Assembly: GCA_945859605.1 (NCBI GenBank) | Contig: OX243825.1 | Span: 4,680,177 to 4,744,176, forward strand | Length of the DNA: 64,000 nt | From: Lumbricus rubellus | Lineage: Eukaryota; Annelida; Clitellata; Crassiclitellata; Lumbricidae | Direction of reading: 5' to 3' | Notes under the pieces: model-generated | Seen by the model: the letters and a program-made list of their open reading frames with translations, nothing else | Told to the model about the DNA's origin: nothing | Database searches by the model: none | Shown here: positions 1 through 11,039 of the stretch, piece after piece | How the letters are laid out: every line of letters starts with the position of its first letter | Position numbering within the stretch: the stretch's first letter is position 1 | Translations under genes and position numbers: made by a program

Positions 1-145
1 AATTCAATTACCGCAGAACTGACTTTTTGAAACTTTCAGCGTCGACGTTCTGCTAGGCATGCATGCAAGCTGAAAACAAACACAACTAGGGCCTAAATAC
101 ATTGTCACCCTAATGTAATATTTTGAATGAAATAGGCCTACTAAC

Positions 146-469
146 AGCGGACTTCTATGACCGATGTCTCACACGTGGCAGTTGGAATGTTTGTAGCCAA
201 GCAACTAAGCGATGTTCTGTTGTCATCAACAGCTGCAAATGTAGCGACGCAGGTGAATGATGGAACTACTGAAGCTGATGCAACAGCGTAATGAGATCGA
301 CTGATGGAATTTCCACTTTCCACAGCAGCCGGAGCATCTTTCACTCCCTTCCAGCGCGTAGAGACGTTTAGCTTTCCGTTGTGTGCTACCTCACATGTCA
401 GACGCACTGTATCCCCCTCCAATATGTTATCAGTAGACGCATTTATCGTGCATATTGGTTGCTGGATCT
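146..469 (-). CDS. Gene 1, second D2 Ig exon
   Basis: Phase-1 exon of 108 codons. The acceptor is TTGTAG/AG and the donor is CGCT/GTTAGT. It shows the D2 signature: an N-terminal Cys followed by TINAS, a first Ig cysteine in LTCEV, tryptophan in TRWKGV, SRSHY, a second Ig cysteine in SFTC, and LATN followed by a late cysteine (TCET). The cysteines outside the canonical pair suggest a second disulfide. It has potential N-glycosylation sites (NAS, NVS). It is the last exon of gene 1 inside the window. Confidence 0.8.
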
Positions 470-501
470 CTACAATAATTATTGAATAGTTGAAATGCAT
501 T

Positions 502-1498
502 AATATGAAACTCTAACAATCATGCATGGCATTATAGCAACATAGACTTGTTTTTCGCAATATCTAAATTTAAACTTTTATTCTTGTAACCGACTGAATG
601 ACCAGTTCAGATAATCGCAGGCGTAGCCTAATCCTAATCGTAGGCTAAACCCGGATCTCACGAAATTGAAGTATCTAAAACCAGCTTATTCAAGGGTGCT
701 TGATCAAAACAAAGTCGATTGACATTGTGGTCATGATCCAGAATGTCATCCAGGAAGACAGCAGACGGCTGAGGATGATGATGATGATGATGATGACGAC
801 GCGACGACGACGACGACGATGATGTTGTTTAAAAATGAAGCAGCTAGAAATGTTTGGTGTTGAGGAGGAATCGGAATACGATTGTAAATAAGCAGTGTTC
901 TCACTTTTGAAATTCGTGTCATGGGAGATAACAAGAGGTGACGTTTTAGTGAGTTCGAAGAATGAATCAGATATCTATGATAGTATTATTATAGAGGGAG
1001 ATTCTTCTGAAAATATAAATAGGCAGATCACCAACGCTTGTGTAACGATTTGCAAATTTTTATAATGAGGTATCGGAAGAGCGCAGCAGTGCTGGGGTGA
1101 AAGAGGAGGGGTTTGGCGGAAGTGGTTGGACCGTGAACAACTGACGGAGATCGGAGGACTTTGAGTATTAGGATCTACTTATAGGTGTGTGATAAGACTT
1201 ATATTTTGAGGCAGACTATTATAATAGTGAGCATTGGAGATCAGAGTTGATCTTAAATCGCATGCAAACACAGAGAGGGAAACAATTATAGGCCTACGTT
1301 TCAGCAAATATAATGGTAGAGATGAGAGAATACCCTTAATATCAAATTAAGACTTAGTGATAAAATAATTATGTCTTTAGGTAAGTGATGCTATATTTAT
1401 TTCTTGAAATGAATTAATTAATCTGTAGTCTACATGCAGCTCTATTATGCATAGACAGTAAGCCTAGAATTGCAATCTACGATAAATTAGTTATGGAC
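502..1498. other. Intron between second D1 and second D2 of gene 1
   Basis: AT-rich intronic sequence. It holds a GAT/GAC trinucleotide run at about 772-826 (possibly the tail of a degraded RTE-like LINE) but no convincing coding exon on either strand. Confidence 0.5.
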
Positions 1499-1563
1499 CT
1501 AATTATGGCTGGTACTCTGCAGAATAATACTTTCTGTTTGAATAATTATCATCAATGGCTGAC

Positions 1564-1884
1564 CTGAAACAATAAGACCAGCAGCTTTTTCAACTGTGTT
1601 TGATGAAATGACGGCTTTACAGATGAAACGCCCAGCGTCTCTCGTTTCAACGTTTCTAATGATCAAACCACAACCGGATGAATTGTCGACACTGTATCGA
1701 TTTATATAAGCATTGGATATTCCATGGCGATTGTTGAAAATAGTTGTTGGGTTGTTAGTTGGATTATATTTCAACCAGTCAATTCCACTACAGTTTTGAG
1801 ACGGAGATCTGCATTGCATGGTTACAGTTGAACCAACAATGCTCAATGTGTTCTCAGGTCCCTCCAGTTGACTTCCAGTTGCGC
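1564..1884 (-). CDS. Gene 1, second D1 (V-set-like) Ig exon
   Basis: Phase-1 exon of 107 codons, with acceptor TTTATAG/GC and donor TCAG/GTCAGC. It has GSTVTMQC with the first Ig cysteine, NCSGIDWLKY with an extra cysteine and the core tryptophan, RYSVDNSSGC with another extra cysteine, and the V-set-like DAGRFIC containing the last cysteine. It closely resembles the other D1 exons of the cluster. It lies 710 bp downstream of the first D3 exon without a signal exon in between. Confidence 0.85.
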
Positions 1885-2594
1885 CTATAAATCAATTAGA
1901 GCAATTCAATCTACGATAATGACCTTCAACTAAAGGCGAAACCTCTTTTGGCTTGTGAATTTTATTTATCTTAGCATTGGCGATTGAACTTTTCCCGCTG
2001 ATTCCTGTCTCATGCACAGCTGTGATTGCATTACTCTGAACTGTCTAATAGTTTAATCACCATTTTGGAGAGTGTTAGGCAACTTATTCCAGAGAGATGG
2101 ACCGACAATGATATCAAAGCTTTTATGGAGCACTGTGGAAGTTCAAACCATAGGGAACAACAAGGAAACCTTGCTTTGCAGAGCGTGGAATATACGACTC
2201 GGAACACTCTCACACAGAGTTCCCTAAGGTAGGTGGATATGCAGTTTGGAAAAATAAATTTCAAGTAGATGGCGAATTTTTCAAAAATTAAATGTCTTAG
2301 TATATAATTAAATGCACGTATATAAAATCCACCGCACCAAAAATAGGTTAAGCAAGATTGCGTGGTCTTTGCCCAGTATTAGGTCTATCTCCTCCAACGA
2401 GCCAAAGCAATTAGGACTATAATAATATTAGGCTATTATTGAACTACGTTTATTAAACATGTTCTGTTATAGGCGGATTCTTGAAAGAATTACTTGTCAA
2501 AATGTGTGAAGCAAAAACCACATGTCGAAAATGTTCTATTGGCAAAAGTAATAAGAAACATAGTAAATTCCTCGTGCATTGGCATTTACTTTAC
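1885..2594. other. Short intron between D3 and second D1 of gene 1
   Basis: I searched this stretch for a signal-peptide exon (ATG, hydrophobic run, phase-1 donor) and saw none. The small open frames at about 2026-2264 on both strands have no recognisable similarity. Confidence 0.5.
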
Positions 2595-2864
2595 CTATGT
2601 TGTACATCTGGAACGCATGTGAAGTTACGTTGTAGACCTGTCCTTTTATAAAATTCATTGCAATGCATCTATATCTCGTGCACTTGGTATCGTTCACAGA
2701 AAATTGGCTGCCGTTCTGATTCTGAATATTCATCCAAGTATCGTCATTTATCGTTTCCTGCCATTTGAAAGTTGGCGATGGATGCCCCTTTGCCGAGCAG
2801 GTAATGACGGTTCCAGGATGATAATTATAAAGCGATGGCGATAACTGAACATCCCTAACGGAAT
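2595..2864 (-). CDS. Gene 1, D3 (I-set-like) Ig exon
   Basis: Phase-1 exon of 90 codons, with acceptor GTTTCAG/AT and donor ATAG/GTAAAG. Motifs in order: SVRDVQLSPSL, VITCSAKGHPSP with the first cysteine, TFKWQ with the core tryptophan, TRYRCIAMN with the second cysteine, and YNVTSHAF near the end with an N-glycosylation site. The exon continues upstream of the only ATG-started frame, because it begins at a splice acceptor. It is homologous to D3 of genes 2, 3, 5 and 7. Confidence 0.85.
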
Positions 2865-3445
2865 CTGAAACAGCGGGATAGGCAATGATAATTATGCAAC
2901 TTTATACAGTGTAACTTCAATAGAAGCTGGACGAAATATCACGAAACCACAATATCAATTCAGGTACTTGCGGGAAGAAGACAGAGATGTAAATGCTGGT
3001 TTTTAGGCGACTTATACCAGACAATTATGGCATTTGACTGTAAACAGAGTGAAACTCGTCTGAATACCAAACAAAGTGCACAGAAAGTTTACAACCACTG
3101 AAATATGATAATGAGATATTGTCAATTTTCATGATATCAATTTGCTGCAGTTCACACTGGATTTGGGGTTGGCCTAGCCGCATGCATGTAGAGTCAGGTT
3201 ACGTATTTACTAAACATGCCAGGCCGGGCTGCATGTACCATGATTGACGATATCCGGGCGAGAGTGCCGTCTGTGCTCATCTAATCTGTAGTTCAGATCT
3301 TTTGGAGCGAAGACCATTCTTCTGCTAATGCAGATAAGGGTGAAACAAGCAGTAAACAAGCTCAACAAGTTATGCTGAGCTGTAAGCAAACAGGATACAA
3401 AATGATGGATGAACATTCACATTTTAATACCATACCAATACTTAC

Positions 3446-3772
3446 AGAGGACTTTGATGACAGGTGTTGAACAGTTGGCACTTGGAATGCTGTTTGTAGC
3501 CAAACCTAAAATCGGTTCTCCGCCATAATGAGCTTCATATGTAAACGAGGCTTCACAACTGAATGATGGAACCTCAGGTTCAGAAGCCAAAACAATGTAA
3601 GACCGACTGATAGTGCTCCCATTTCTCACAGAAGCCGGAGCATCATCCACTTCTTTCCAGTCCATCGATACTCTGTTTATTCCTTGGTATGCAACTTCAC
3701 ATTTCAACTGCACTTCATCGCCTCCAGCTATGCCATCCTCAGACGCATTTATCGTACACCTGGGTAGAGTCT
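3446..3772 (-). CDS. Gene 1, first D2 Ig exon
   Basis: Phase-1 exon of 109 codons, with acceptor ATGTAG/AG and donor CTCT/GTAAGT. It has RCTINAS, LKCEVAYQG (first Ig cysteine), SMDWKEV, DAPASV, ISRSY, SFSCEASF (second Ig cysteine) and a late NCST cysteine. It is an unsplit D2, in contrast to the D2 of genes 2 and 3. Confidence 0.85.
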
Positions 3773-3989
3773 CTACATTAATTATACACAATAAAATGAA
3801 ATAATTAAATTATTATAACTTTCTTATAAAACTTCGGTCATCGTCAGGGAGTCCCGCTACAATAAAATAGCTATGTTTAATCAATCTTTTAATTTAATAA
3901 TAATGTTGTATATATTTATGTCAGTTAGTATGTTATGCATACATACAAAGCTACTCATACATACATGAAAACATAGTTACCTACATACA

Positions 3990-4314
3990 CACTTATATAC
4001 ATACATGTACATACACACATACATACATACATACATACATACATACATACATACATACATACATACATAATACATACATAAATACATACATACATACATA
4101 CATACATACATACATTCATACATACATACATTCATACATACACACACGCACATACACACACGTACATACATACATACATACATACATACATACATACATA
4201 CATACATACATACATACATACATACAAACATACATACATACATACATACATACATACATACAAACATACATACATACATACATACATACATACATACATA
4301 CATACATACATAAA
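3990..4314. repeat. (ACAT)n microsatellite
   Basis: About 320 bp of nearly uninterrupted ACAT tetranucleotide repeat in the intron between D1 and D2 of gene 1. The long Met-Tyr-Val-Cys open frames here are products of the repeat and not genes. Confidence 0.97.
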
Positions 4315-4406
4315 ATACACGGTAAGTAAATTATGTTGCTTTCCACATAAAACTATTCTGCGCTTGAATTATCATCACTTTGAAATTAAAATAGCCGATA
4401 ACTTAC

Positions 4407-4730
4407 CCAGTATAATGAGATTGGCTGATTTTGTTGTTTGACTTGATGACATAATAGCTGAACAAATGAATCGTCCGGCGTCTGTCAGTTGAAGGTTTCT
4501 AATAATCAAATCACATCCCGAAGAATTGTCGACACTGTATCGATCTCTATCAACGATGTTGATTAATGTTCTTGGTCCCTTGAAAATAGTCAACGTGCTC
4601 GTACCAGGAATATATTTCATCCAGTCAATTCCGTTACAGTTTCTAGATGGAGATGAACATTTCAAAGTAACAGTTGAGCCAACAACGTTCAATGTGTTCT
4701 GAGGTCCTTCCAACTGACTTTCTTGTGCAC
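4407..4730 (-). CDS. Gene 1, first D1 (V-set-like) Ig exon
   Basis: Phase-1 exon of 108 codons, with acceptor TTTTAG/GT and donor CTGG/GTAAGT. It has GAQESQLEGPQNTL at the start, VTLKC, NCNGIDWMKY, RYSVDNSSGC and DAGRFIC. The four cysteines are placed as in all D1 exons of the cluster, suggesting the canonical disulfide plus a second one joining the NC and SGC positions. The second pair is inference. Confidence 0.88.
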
Positions 4731-5192
4731 CTAAAAGTTAGTGAAAGGTATTCATATACATTATATTAAGTGCATGGAGGAGTCAGAGCATAATATGGAA
4801 ACATAACATATTATCGCCCTATTTTGGATATAGGAAATGTGTGTAGGTCGAATTGGACTTGGCGATTTCAGGATACCTAAAAAGAAACCAACGAGACCAG
4901 CGTTTCTTCTACGTGTATAATTTGCTATTCGATTATAATACTATCACCACGATGAAAGGAACAATATTTCGTTGTTTATTAAAGTGGTAGGCCTATTTAT
5001 ATTTGATACTCATCTTCAGGCGGCACAATTCTTTAACATCAAGAATATGATGGAATTTATATATTTTGAGATGGCATAGCCTATACATTAGGCCTATTTC
5101 AGATGTGTATTAAATTTGAATGTCTTATTGTCTCTTTCATGACTAAACTTTTCTATTGAGTGACTTCATGAATGCGTCTGTTAAGCTTAATA
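4731..5192. other. Gene 1 intron 1, left part
   Basis: Unique-looking AT-rich intronic DNA between the D1 acceptor and the Tc1/mariner relic. I see no exon or repeat in it beyond TAGGCCTA-like palindromes. Confidence 0.5.
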
Positions 5193-6218
5193 TACACCGT
5201 GAGTCAAAAAAAAGTAAGCCAAATTGTTTTTCATATATCTCTAATGCCTGATAACATATCATGCTAAAATTTTCCAAATATTTAGAGAATTGGACGAAGA
5301 ATATGATTCCAAAATTTCATGAGATAAAGTTGAACGGATAAAAAGATATGAATCTTTAAACTTCATATGCCGAAATTGCCGTTTACAAGCAATTTTCTGT
5401 CAGATTCAATAAAAAAAGTAAGCTAAACTGTTTTTATTATATCTCCAAAGCCTGATAATTAATCATACTAAAAGTTTCCAGATATTTAGAGAATTGAACC
5501 TAGAATAGGATTCCAAAATATCATGTAATAAATTTGAACGGATAGAAAGATATGAATATTTAAACTTCATCTCCGGAAATTTCAGTTTTCAGCAAATCTG
5601 TTATGGTGTTCGCTGCAGTTTCGAAGCCTGATAGTTCCCAAGTTTGGTCTTCAGTGATCCTGGAGTAAAATTTTACGGAATATAAAGTGTGGAGCGTGCA
5701 TAATGAAAGACCGAGTCTACCAGAAACAATCCATGATATAAACGATCTGAAGCAATGCTTGTTGGAAGTGTGGGATGGCCTGGACCAGAGGATAATCGAC
5801 GATGCTGTTGCGTAATGGCGCCTGCGCCTCAAGGCTTGCGTGCAAGCTGAAGGATGACATTTTGAGCATCTTATTTAATTAAATAATCAAATCATACTGC
5901 TGGGGTCATATTGCTAGTTCAATTATCTACATATCTGGAAAATTTTAGAATGATTGATCATCAGGCATTAGAGATATGAGAAAAAGTTTGACTTACATTT
6001 TACTGAATCTGACAGAAAATTGCTTGTAAATGGCAATTTCGGCATATGAAGTTTAAAGATTCATATCTTTTTATCTGTTCAACTTTATCCCATGAAATTT
6101 TGGAATCATATTCTTGGTCCAATTCTCTAAATATTTGGAAAATTTTAGCGTGATATGTTATCAGGCATTAGAGATATATGAAAAACAATTTGGCTTACTT
6201 TTTTTGACTCACGGTGTA
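5193..6218 (+). mobile_element. Tc1/mariner-type element relic with long nested inverted repeats
   Basis: Outer inverted repeats of about 215 bp begin with TACACCGTGAGTC (5193) and end with GACTCACGGTGTA (6218). The TA at each tip fits a TA target site. A second, diverged copy of the repeat lies just inside (about 5400-5595, with an opposing partner at about 5885-6000), giving a doubled terminal structure. Between them is a transposase C-terminal remnant on the plus strand. A solo end of the same family is at 58985-59206. Confidence 0.85.
5741..5878 (+). pseudogene. Mariner-type transposase C-terminal remnant
   Basis: One reading frame gives LLEVWDGLDQRIIDDAVA, stop, WRLRLKACVQAEG, stop, HFEHLI, stop. 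This matches the typical C-terminus of mariner-family transposases (a W-x-x-L-x-Q-x-I-I-D-x-A-V pattern followed by a basic RLRAC-like block). Two in-frame stops and loss of the catalytic domain show it is dead. Confidence 0.8.
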
Positions 6219-6362
6219 GAATTGCTTTAATAGGTTTGTGCTCAATATTTAGAGAATTTCGAATAGGAAATCCTCTTCTAAGTTCTAAATGCACAAAGAC
6301 TTCTCATGAGAAGCAAGTTTTGTTAGTCAATTTCATCATCATCATCATCATAAACCGTGGGC

Positions 6363-8774
6363 TCATCGCCCGTAGGTGTCCGACGCCCTTTTCACCATAT
6401 TCCTCCACAGATCTCTTTCCAGTGCAATGTGGCTCAGCTCTTGCAGTGATGTTCCGCACCAGTCTATTAAATCATCCGCCCATTCTCTATGTGGTCGCCC
6501 TCTTTTGTTTCGCCCGTCCATCATTCCGAACACCAATGTCTTTATTTTCCTGTCGTTGCTCATTCGGCATACGTGACCGAACAGACCCAGTTTTCTCTGG
6601 ATTATCCTCTGCATCATGTTTTCCCTGAGGTGTATCCGTTTGTACAGTTCCACGTTAGTCACTTTCTGTGTCCACACTATTCCCAAAATCCTCCTATAGC
6701 ATTTTCTTTCAAAAGCTAGTATTCTTTTCTCGATGTCTTTTGTTATTACCCAAGCCTCGCATCCATATAGCATGCTGCTGAAAACGCAAGTTCTCAGCAC
6801 ACTCAGTTTAGTTTCCTGCTTTATGGCCTTGCTCTTCCAGATCCTGTCTAAAGCTTTTAGTGCTGCCGTCGCCTTTGCAATTCTGACCATTACTTCCTGC
6901 CTACAATCGAGATCGTACGTCATATTGCAACCGAGATATGTGAACCTGTCCACGTTTTCCAATTGGATTCCGTCTACAACCATCTGCTTTGTTAGATCTC
7001 TATCGCCGAAAACCATTGTTTTTGTCTTGTCAAAATTCATCATGAGACCATATCTCTTCCCTTCTTCATTCAACGTTTGCACTGTGTGTTCTACTTGTTG
7101 TTCGTCTTCTCCAATCAAGTCGATATCATCAGCAAAGCATAGATTGTTGATGTTTTCACCACTAATCGATACACCATCGTTTTCCCTGATCTTGTCCAGT
7201 ATCCTTTCTAAGTGTGTGATGAAGGTGTTTGGTGATATAGGGTCACCTTGTCTTGTGCCTCTGCTAGTGTTAAACCAGGGTCCAGTTTCTCCACATACTC
7301 GGACTGCTGCCTTTGCATTGCTGTTTATTTCCTTCAAGAGATGAGTCAGTTTGCAATCCACACCGTAAGATTCCAAAACTGCCCACGTTACCCGCTGCTC
7401 AATGCTGTCAAACGCCTTCTTGAAGTCTATGAAGCAGTTGTAGATCTTTTTATTCTTCCTTCTGGCCTTTTCTCCGATCAATCGCAAAGCCAAAATCTGC
7501 TGCACCGTGCTTCTGTCCCTTCTAAACCCTGCCTGACCATCTGCGAGGTATTCCTCAGTTTGTCTTCTAAGTCGTTCTGTTAGTATCATCATCAGTATTT
7601 TACCAAGGTGGCTTATCAATGCTATTGTTCTGTAATTACTGCATTCTAGTGCATTTCCTTTCTTGTAGAGAATGACTAGTATTGATTTCTTCCATTCATC
7701 TGGTGTGCGCCCTTCCTTCCATGCAGCATTACAAATCGTGTGTATCTCCTGCAGTATGGCATCCCCTCCATATTTTATCATCTCCCCCGTTACACCATCA
7801 TTACCCGGGCTTTTGTTGTTTCTCAATCTTTGTATCGCTGCTTCCACTTCCACTTCTAAGATGTCATTTTCAATATCTTCATTCGGTGGGGAGATTTCTT
7901 TCAGTTCTGCATTTACCTGTTCTGTGATGTCTTGGTCCGTCTGTGCCTTGTACAGGCTGCTGCAATAATCTGTCCATCTTTGTACAATGTCTTCTTTATT
8001 CATAAGCACTTTCCCTTTTTCATCTCTGATTGCTGTAAGTTGTGGTTGCCATTTTCTGTTGATGTTCTTGATCATCTTGTATACCTCTCTTGTTTTACAT
8101 TCTCCGTGATATTTTTCCACATCTTCGCATTGACTCTCAAGCCATTTAGCTTTGTCTGCTCTTGCCGCTTTCCGTACTTCATTGCTTTTTACCCTGTATG
8201 ATTTTTCATCTGCATCCGACCTATCCCGTCTGGCCCTCAACTCTCGTTTCTCCTGTACCAATCTTAGAGTCTCCAATGTTATCCATTTTTTATTGATTTT
8301 TTCTTGTTCTGGGACTACCTGTTCCACTGCTTCCATTATTGCTGTAATTAGTCGGTCCGCTCTTTTGTTTAGATCCTGTTCTTCGCCAAACTTTTCAAGC
8401 TTTTCCCTCAAAGCGTTATGATATGCAATTTGTGTTTCAGCTTCAGCCAGTCTTGATATCTCTCTTCGTTTCGGTGGCTCCACTCTATATCTCCTCTTAA
8501 GTTTTATTTTGATGTTTGCAATCACTAAACTATGATCAGAATCTATGTCTGCGCCCTGGAATGTTCTGCACTGCTGAACCGACGTTGCCCACCGGCTGCT
8601 GATTAGTATTAGATCAATCATATTTCTGGTCTTCTTATCACAGGATCGCCATGTCCATTTACGACAGTCTTTCTGTTGGAATCTTGTATTGCAGATCGTT
8701 AATTCGTTGTCCACTGCGAATTCCAGCAGTTTCTCTCCTCTTTCATTTCTCAGCCCATATCCAAATTTTCCCAT
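6363..8774 (-). pseudogene. LINE reverse transcriptase region (803 codons open)
   Basis: Open from Met at 8774. The N-terminus completes the endonuclease (a DSDHSLV motif, the APE-type SDH catalytic site). Reverse transcriptase blocks follow: CSNYRTIALISHLGK, GQAGFRRDRSTVQQI, DFKKAFDSI, GTRQGDPISP and the catalytic FADD box (LCFADDIDLI). The C-terminus carries an LFGHVCRM block and GRPHREWADDLIDW, typical of this clade. The protein would be a reverse transcriptase for target-primed integration. It is continuous in frame with the upstream endonuclease ORF except for one TAA codon at 8780-8778, so I call it a single recently inactivated ORF. Confidence 0.88.
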
Positions 8775-8777
8775 GAC

Positions 8778-9374
8778 TTATTCCCACCCTGCGTTTTCGG
8801 TGCCAATTTTTGCATTCCAATCACCCCCAATGACGAGCACATCTTTCCTAGGTACTTCTACTATCGTTGACGTCAGATCGCTGTAGAATCTTTCAATGTC
8901 CTCCCCTGAACTTTCTGCTGTAGGTGCATACACCTGGATGACTGTTACGTTGAATGGTTGAGCTCCAAATCTTGCCATTAGTATTCTTTCGTTTATTGGC
9001 TTATATCCCATCAAGGCGTCATGGGCTTTCTTACTCAATAAGAATCCTACACCTGCCTCATGTCTGCTCTCGCTTCCCGACCAAATAAGTCTTCCTCCGT
9101 TCATTTCTCCCGACAAAGTCCAACGCATTTCTGAGATTCCAAGGATGTCACATCTATATCTCTTCATTTCCTCTTGAAGCAACTGTAGTTTTCCTGCTGC
9201 CCAAAGTGTTCGGACATTCCATGTTCCCACTGACAGAACATCTCTGGTAGACTTAATCTTTCTTTCGGTAGCTGATTTTTCGATCCAACCCCGATCGCTC
9301 GGTTGAAGTCTCGGACCTTGTTTATCCGGGCGACGTCCGAGCCGGCATGTTTGTGGATTTGGGTTTCTTGGCAT
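8778..9374 (-). pseudogene. LINE endonuclease region, ended by in-frame stop
   Basis: 198-codon APE-type endonuclease N-terminal half: LSVGTWNVRTL (the WNVR motif), ISEMRW, GVGFLLSKKA, VIQVYAPTA and GGDWNAKIGT. It ends at GWE-stop in the same frame as the following ORF, which resumes VMGKFGYG. The single TAA is the only lesion seen between the two halves, suggesting a young copy. Confidence 0.88.
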
Positions 9375-9563
9375 CAGATTTCAATCGTCTTCTTTCTTTA
9401 TTGCCAGGGCATCGACACTCATCTGGCAGACCCTCCTTTTGATCCAGGCTTGGGACCGGCACGAGGAGAGGTCCTCCCCGTGGCAGGTAGGGGTGCCGCT
9501 CACGTTAGCCAGCCTTTCAGGGTTTTTAGTCAATTTGGCCATTTAAAACTCTCAACCACTTTA

Positions 9564-9767
9564 GGTACTTGTTTTTTTTTAATTCACCCCAATCATGCTT
9601 TCCATGTCCGTTCTATGTGATGATTATGTGCACCTGTCAGAATGACTGCACTAACCCTAAAACTAACCCTAACCGACCCTCACGACGCCTAACCTGAGCC
9701 CTAACCGACCCTCACGCGATAAATTTCGTGAATTTAGAGCCTGGGGGTGAATTAAAAAACAAGAACC
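9564..9767. mobile_element. Fold-back element A carrying TTAGGG-like module
   Basis: Inverted ends: GGTACTTG, a T-run and AATTCACCCC on the left, and GGGGTGAATTAAAAAACAAG on the right. The flanks CCACTTTA and GCACTTTT could be a decayed 8-bp target duplication (6 of 8 matching). The inside (about 9637-9720) is a module with several CCCTAA-type units and GACCCTCACG spacers, shared with elements B and C of this window. Confidence 0.7.
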
Positions 9768-9769
9768 GC

Positions 9770-10170
9770 ACTTTTTGCATACCGGTGTAAAGGTTAATTA
9801 TAGGTTTTTGCATGTAGGTTAGGTAGGTAAATGGCGTCAGCATAATATCATGTAGGTCTACTACAATTAGCAATGGAACAATTTAAAAACATAACGGTAG
9901 GCTACCTTACAACTAACTAGAGAGCCAACAAAGCCCATCGCTAAAGACTTTAAAGTAAACCGTGGCATGACTATTATAATTCATGCGTAATGGCGCTAAT
10001 CGGACGCCACTTAGAAATACTTTTTGACAGTTCGGTCACCCTGATAACAAAGAAGACTTTGGTAACTTCCGAGTTCGTCATTTTAAGTCCATGAAACATT
10101 TTTACACTACATTTTGCTTTTAAACAAAAATAAGACTGATGATTATGATGACGACGACGATGATGTGGGC
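9770..10170. other. Gene 1 intron 1, right part
   Basis: AT-rich intronic sequence just downstream of the gene 1 signal exon, with a short ATGATG/ACGACG run at about 10137-10163. No other feature seen. Confidence 0.5.
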
Positions 10171-10177
10171 TACTTGC

Positions 10178-10220
10178 CTGTGGCAGTAAGGACGATAGCG
10201 ATGACGAAAAGTTCCATCAT
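10178..10220 (-). CDS. Gene 1, signal-peptide exon (GC donor)
   Basis: Too short for ORF calling. Two adjacent ATGs (10220 and 10217) start MMELFVIAIVLTATG, a hydrophobic signal peptide similar to MKLLVIILLAVTG of gene 2 and MKLLVIMILLTVTG of gene 3. It ends in phase 1 at ACAG followed by GCAAGT, a consensus GC-type donor in place of GT. Its position fits gene 1, whose first D1 exon begins in phase 1 with a matching acceptor. Confidence 0.7.
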
Positions 10221-10765
10221 AAGAGGATCAATATAACTTCTATAATCAGGCCCGAAAGCTATTTTCAACTCTTGATAGCCTTCGTAACAGCATCAAGCAA
10301 TAATCCTCAATAGTGTTTTCTAATAAACTCTCTAGTCTCTTTGGCTGCCTTTAGTTTCCTGTGTTCACACAATCACATGTAAGTTTATAGTATACATTTC
10401 CGTAACTACAGGGTCATGTGATGGGGTTGCTAGTAGGGAGATAGACTACAGTAAATGCACAGAGCAAGATTTACGATAATCATTCTACGCCCTTATGTGA
10501 CATACATGTACCACATCATTAACCATCACAAACTGCACTAAATAATCCGGATCATGTGGACTATAGATTAAAAATTAGACAAAGTTTAACTCAGCACAAC
10601 AGTTACTCTGCTTCCTCATCTATAATGGCCAGAATAGAAAATAAAGTCAATAGAAAATAAAGTTAATAGATTGACTGTTGTGATTGACAGTTATTTCAAT
10701 AAATGAGAGTGAACATCACTGAACATTGCTCATGGGTCATTACTCATTACTCATAATATGACAAT
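10221..10765. other. Upstream flank of gene 1
   Basis: Presumed promoter and 5' UTR region of gene 1. I found no clear TATA box at the spacing seen in gene 2. No other coding signal. Confidence 0.4.
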
Positions 10766-10905
10766 ATTTATTTGTATGTATGTATGTATGTATGTATGTA
10801 TGTATCTATGCATGCATGCATGCATGCATGCATGTATGTATGTATGTATGTATGTATGTATGTATGTATGTATGTATGTATGTATGTATGTATGTATGTA
10901 TGTTT
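10766..10905. repeat. (TATG)n microsatellite
   Basis: About 140 bp of TATG tetranucleotide repeat with a short GCATGCATGC variant tract inside. Met-Tyr-Val-Cys frames here are repeat artefacts. Confidence 0.96.
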
Positions 10906-10914
10906 TTACGTATG

Positions 10915-10977
10915 TCAAGTGTGGAGACTTGTTAAAACCTATATTATAGGTATTAATAAGTCTCCACACTTGGCATT
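10915..10977. repeat. Short inverted repeat (AAGTGTGGAGACTTGTTAA / TTAATAAGTCTCCACACTT)
   Basis: Near-perfect inverted repeat with a short AT-rich loop. The right arm and following DNA (to about 11130) are similar to 24855-25060, marking the lower edge of the duplication that also carries genes 2 and 3. Confidence 0.75.
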
Positions 10978-11039
10978 GTATAAAGCGTATTGCATAATTG
11001 TATCTGCATAATTATTGTTTTGCATCAACCTCCACGTAG

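Larger units (their letters stand above)
6336..9480 (-). mobile_element. RTE-like non-LTR retrotransposon (LINE), nearly full length
   Basis: Minus-strand LINE. It has a 5' leader of uncertain extent to about 9480, a single long coding region (9374-6363) with an endonuclease then a reverse transcriptase, and a 3' end with a TGA/GAT trinucleotide tail (plus-strand CAT repeat at about 6337-6353). One ORF of about 1000 codons and a simple-repeat tail fit RTE-type LINEs. It lies in intron 1 of gene 1, in the same orientation as the host gene. Confidence 0.88.
146..10220 (-). other. Gene 1: tandem Ig-domain receptor gene, 3' end off window
   Basis: Gene model of six recognisable exons, read from right to left: signal peptide 10220-10178, D1 4730-4407, D2 3772-3446, D3 2864-2595, second D1 1884-1564, second D2 469-146. 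Every internal exon starts and ends in phase 1, so they join in frame. No signal exon or transmembrane exon is visible between D3 and the second D1, which lie only 710 bp apart, so I read them as one gene with a repeated D1-D2 block. A separate partial gene whose first exon was lost is the alternative. The product would be a secreted or type I membrane protein with at least five Ig domains. Intron 1 (about 5.4 kb) contains the LINE and a mariner relic. The joining of the exons is inference; each exon is well supported. Confidence 0.6.

Noticed and set aside
3977..4346. Long Met-Tyr-Val-Cys open frames here and at 10751-11011 and 14470-15123
   Set aside because: Translation of ACAT/TATG microsatellites; no stops because of the repeat unit, not selection.
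6376..8886. Plus-strand ORFs across the LINE
   Set aside because: Shadows of the minus-strand reverse transcriptase; no coherent domains.
9637..9720. Telomere or chromosome fusion signal from TTAGGG-like repeats (also 12605-12690, 51330-51640)
   Set aside because: Units are irregular and enclosed in elements with inverted ends, two of them with exact 8-bp target duplications, so they are parts of transposons.
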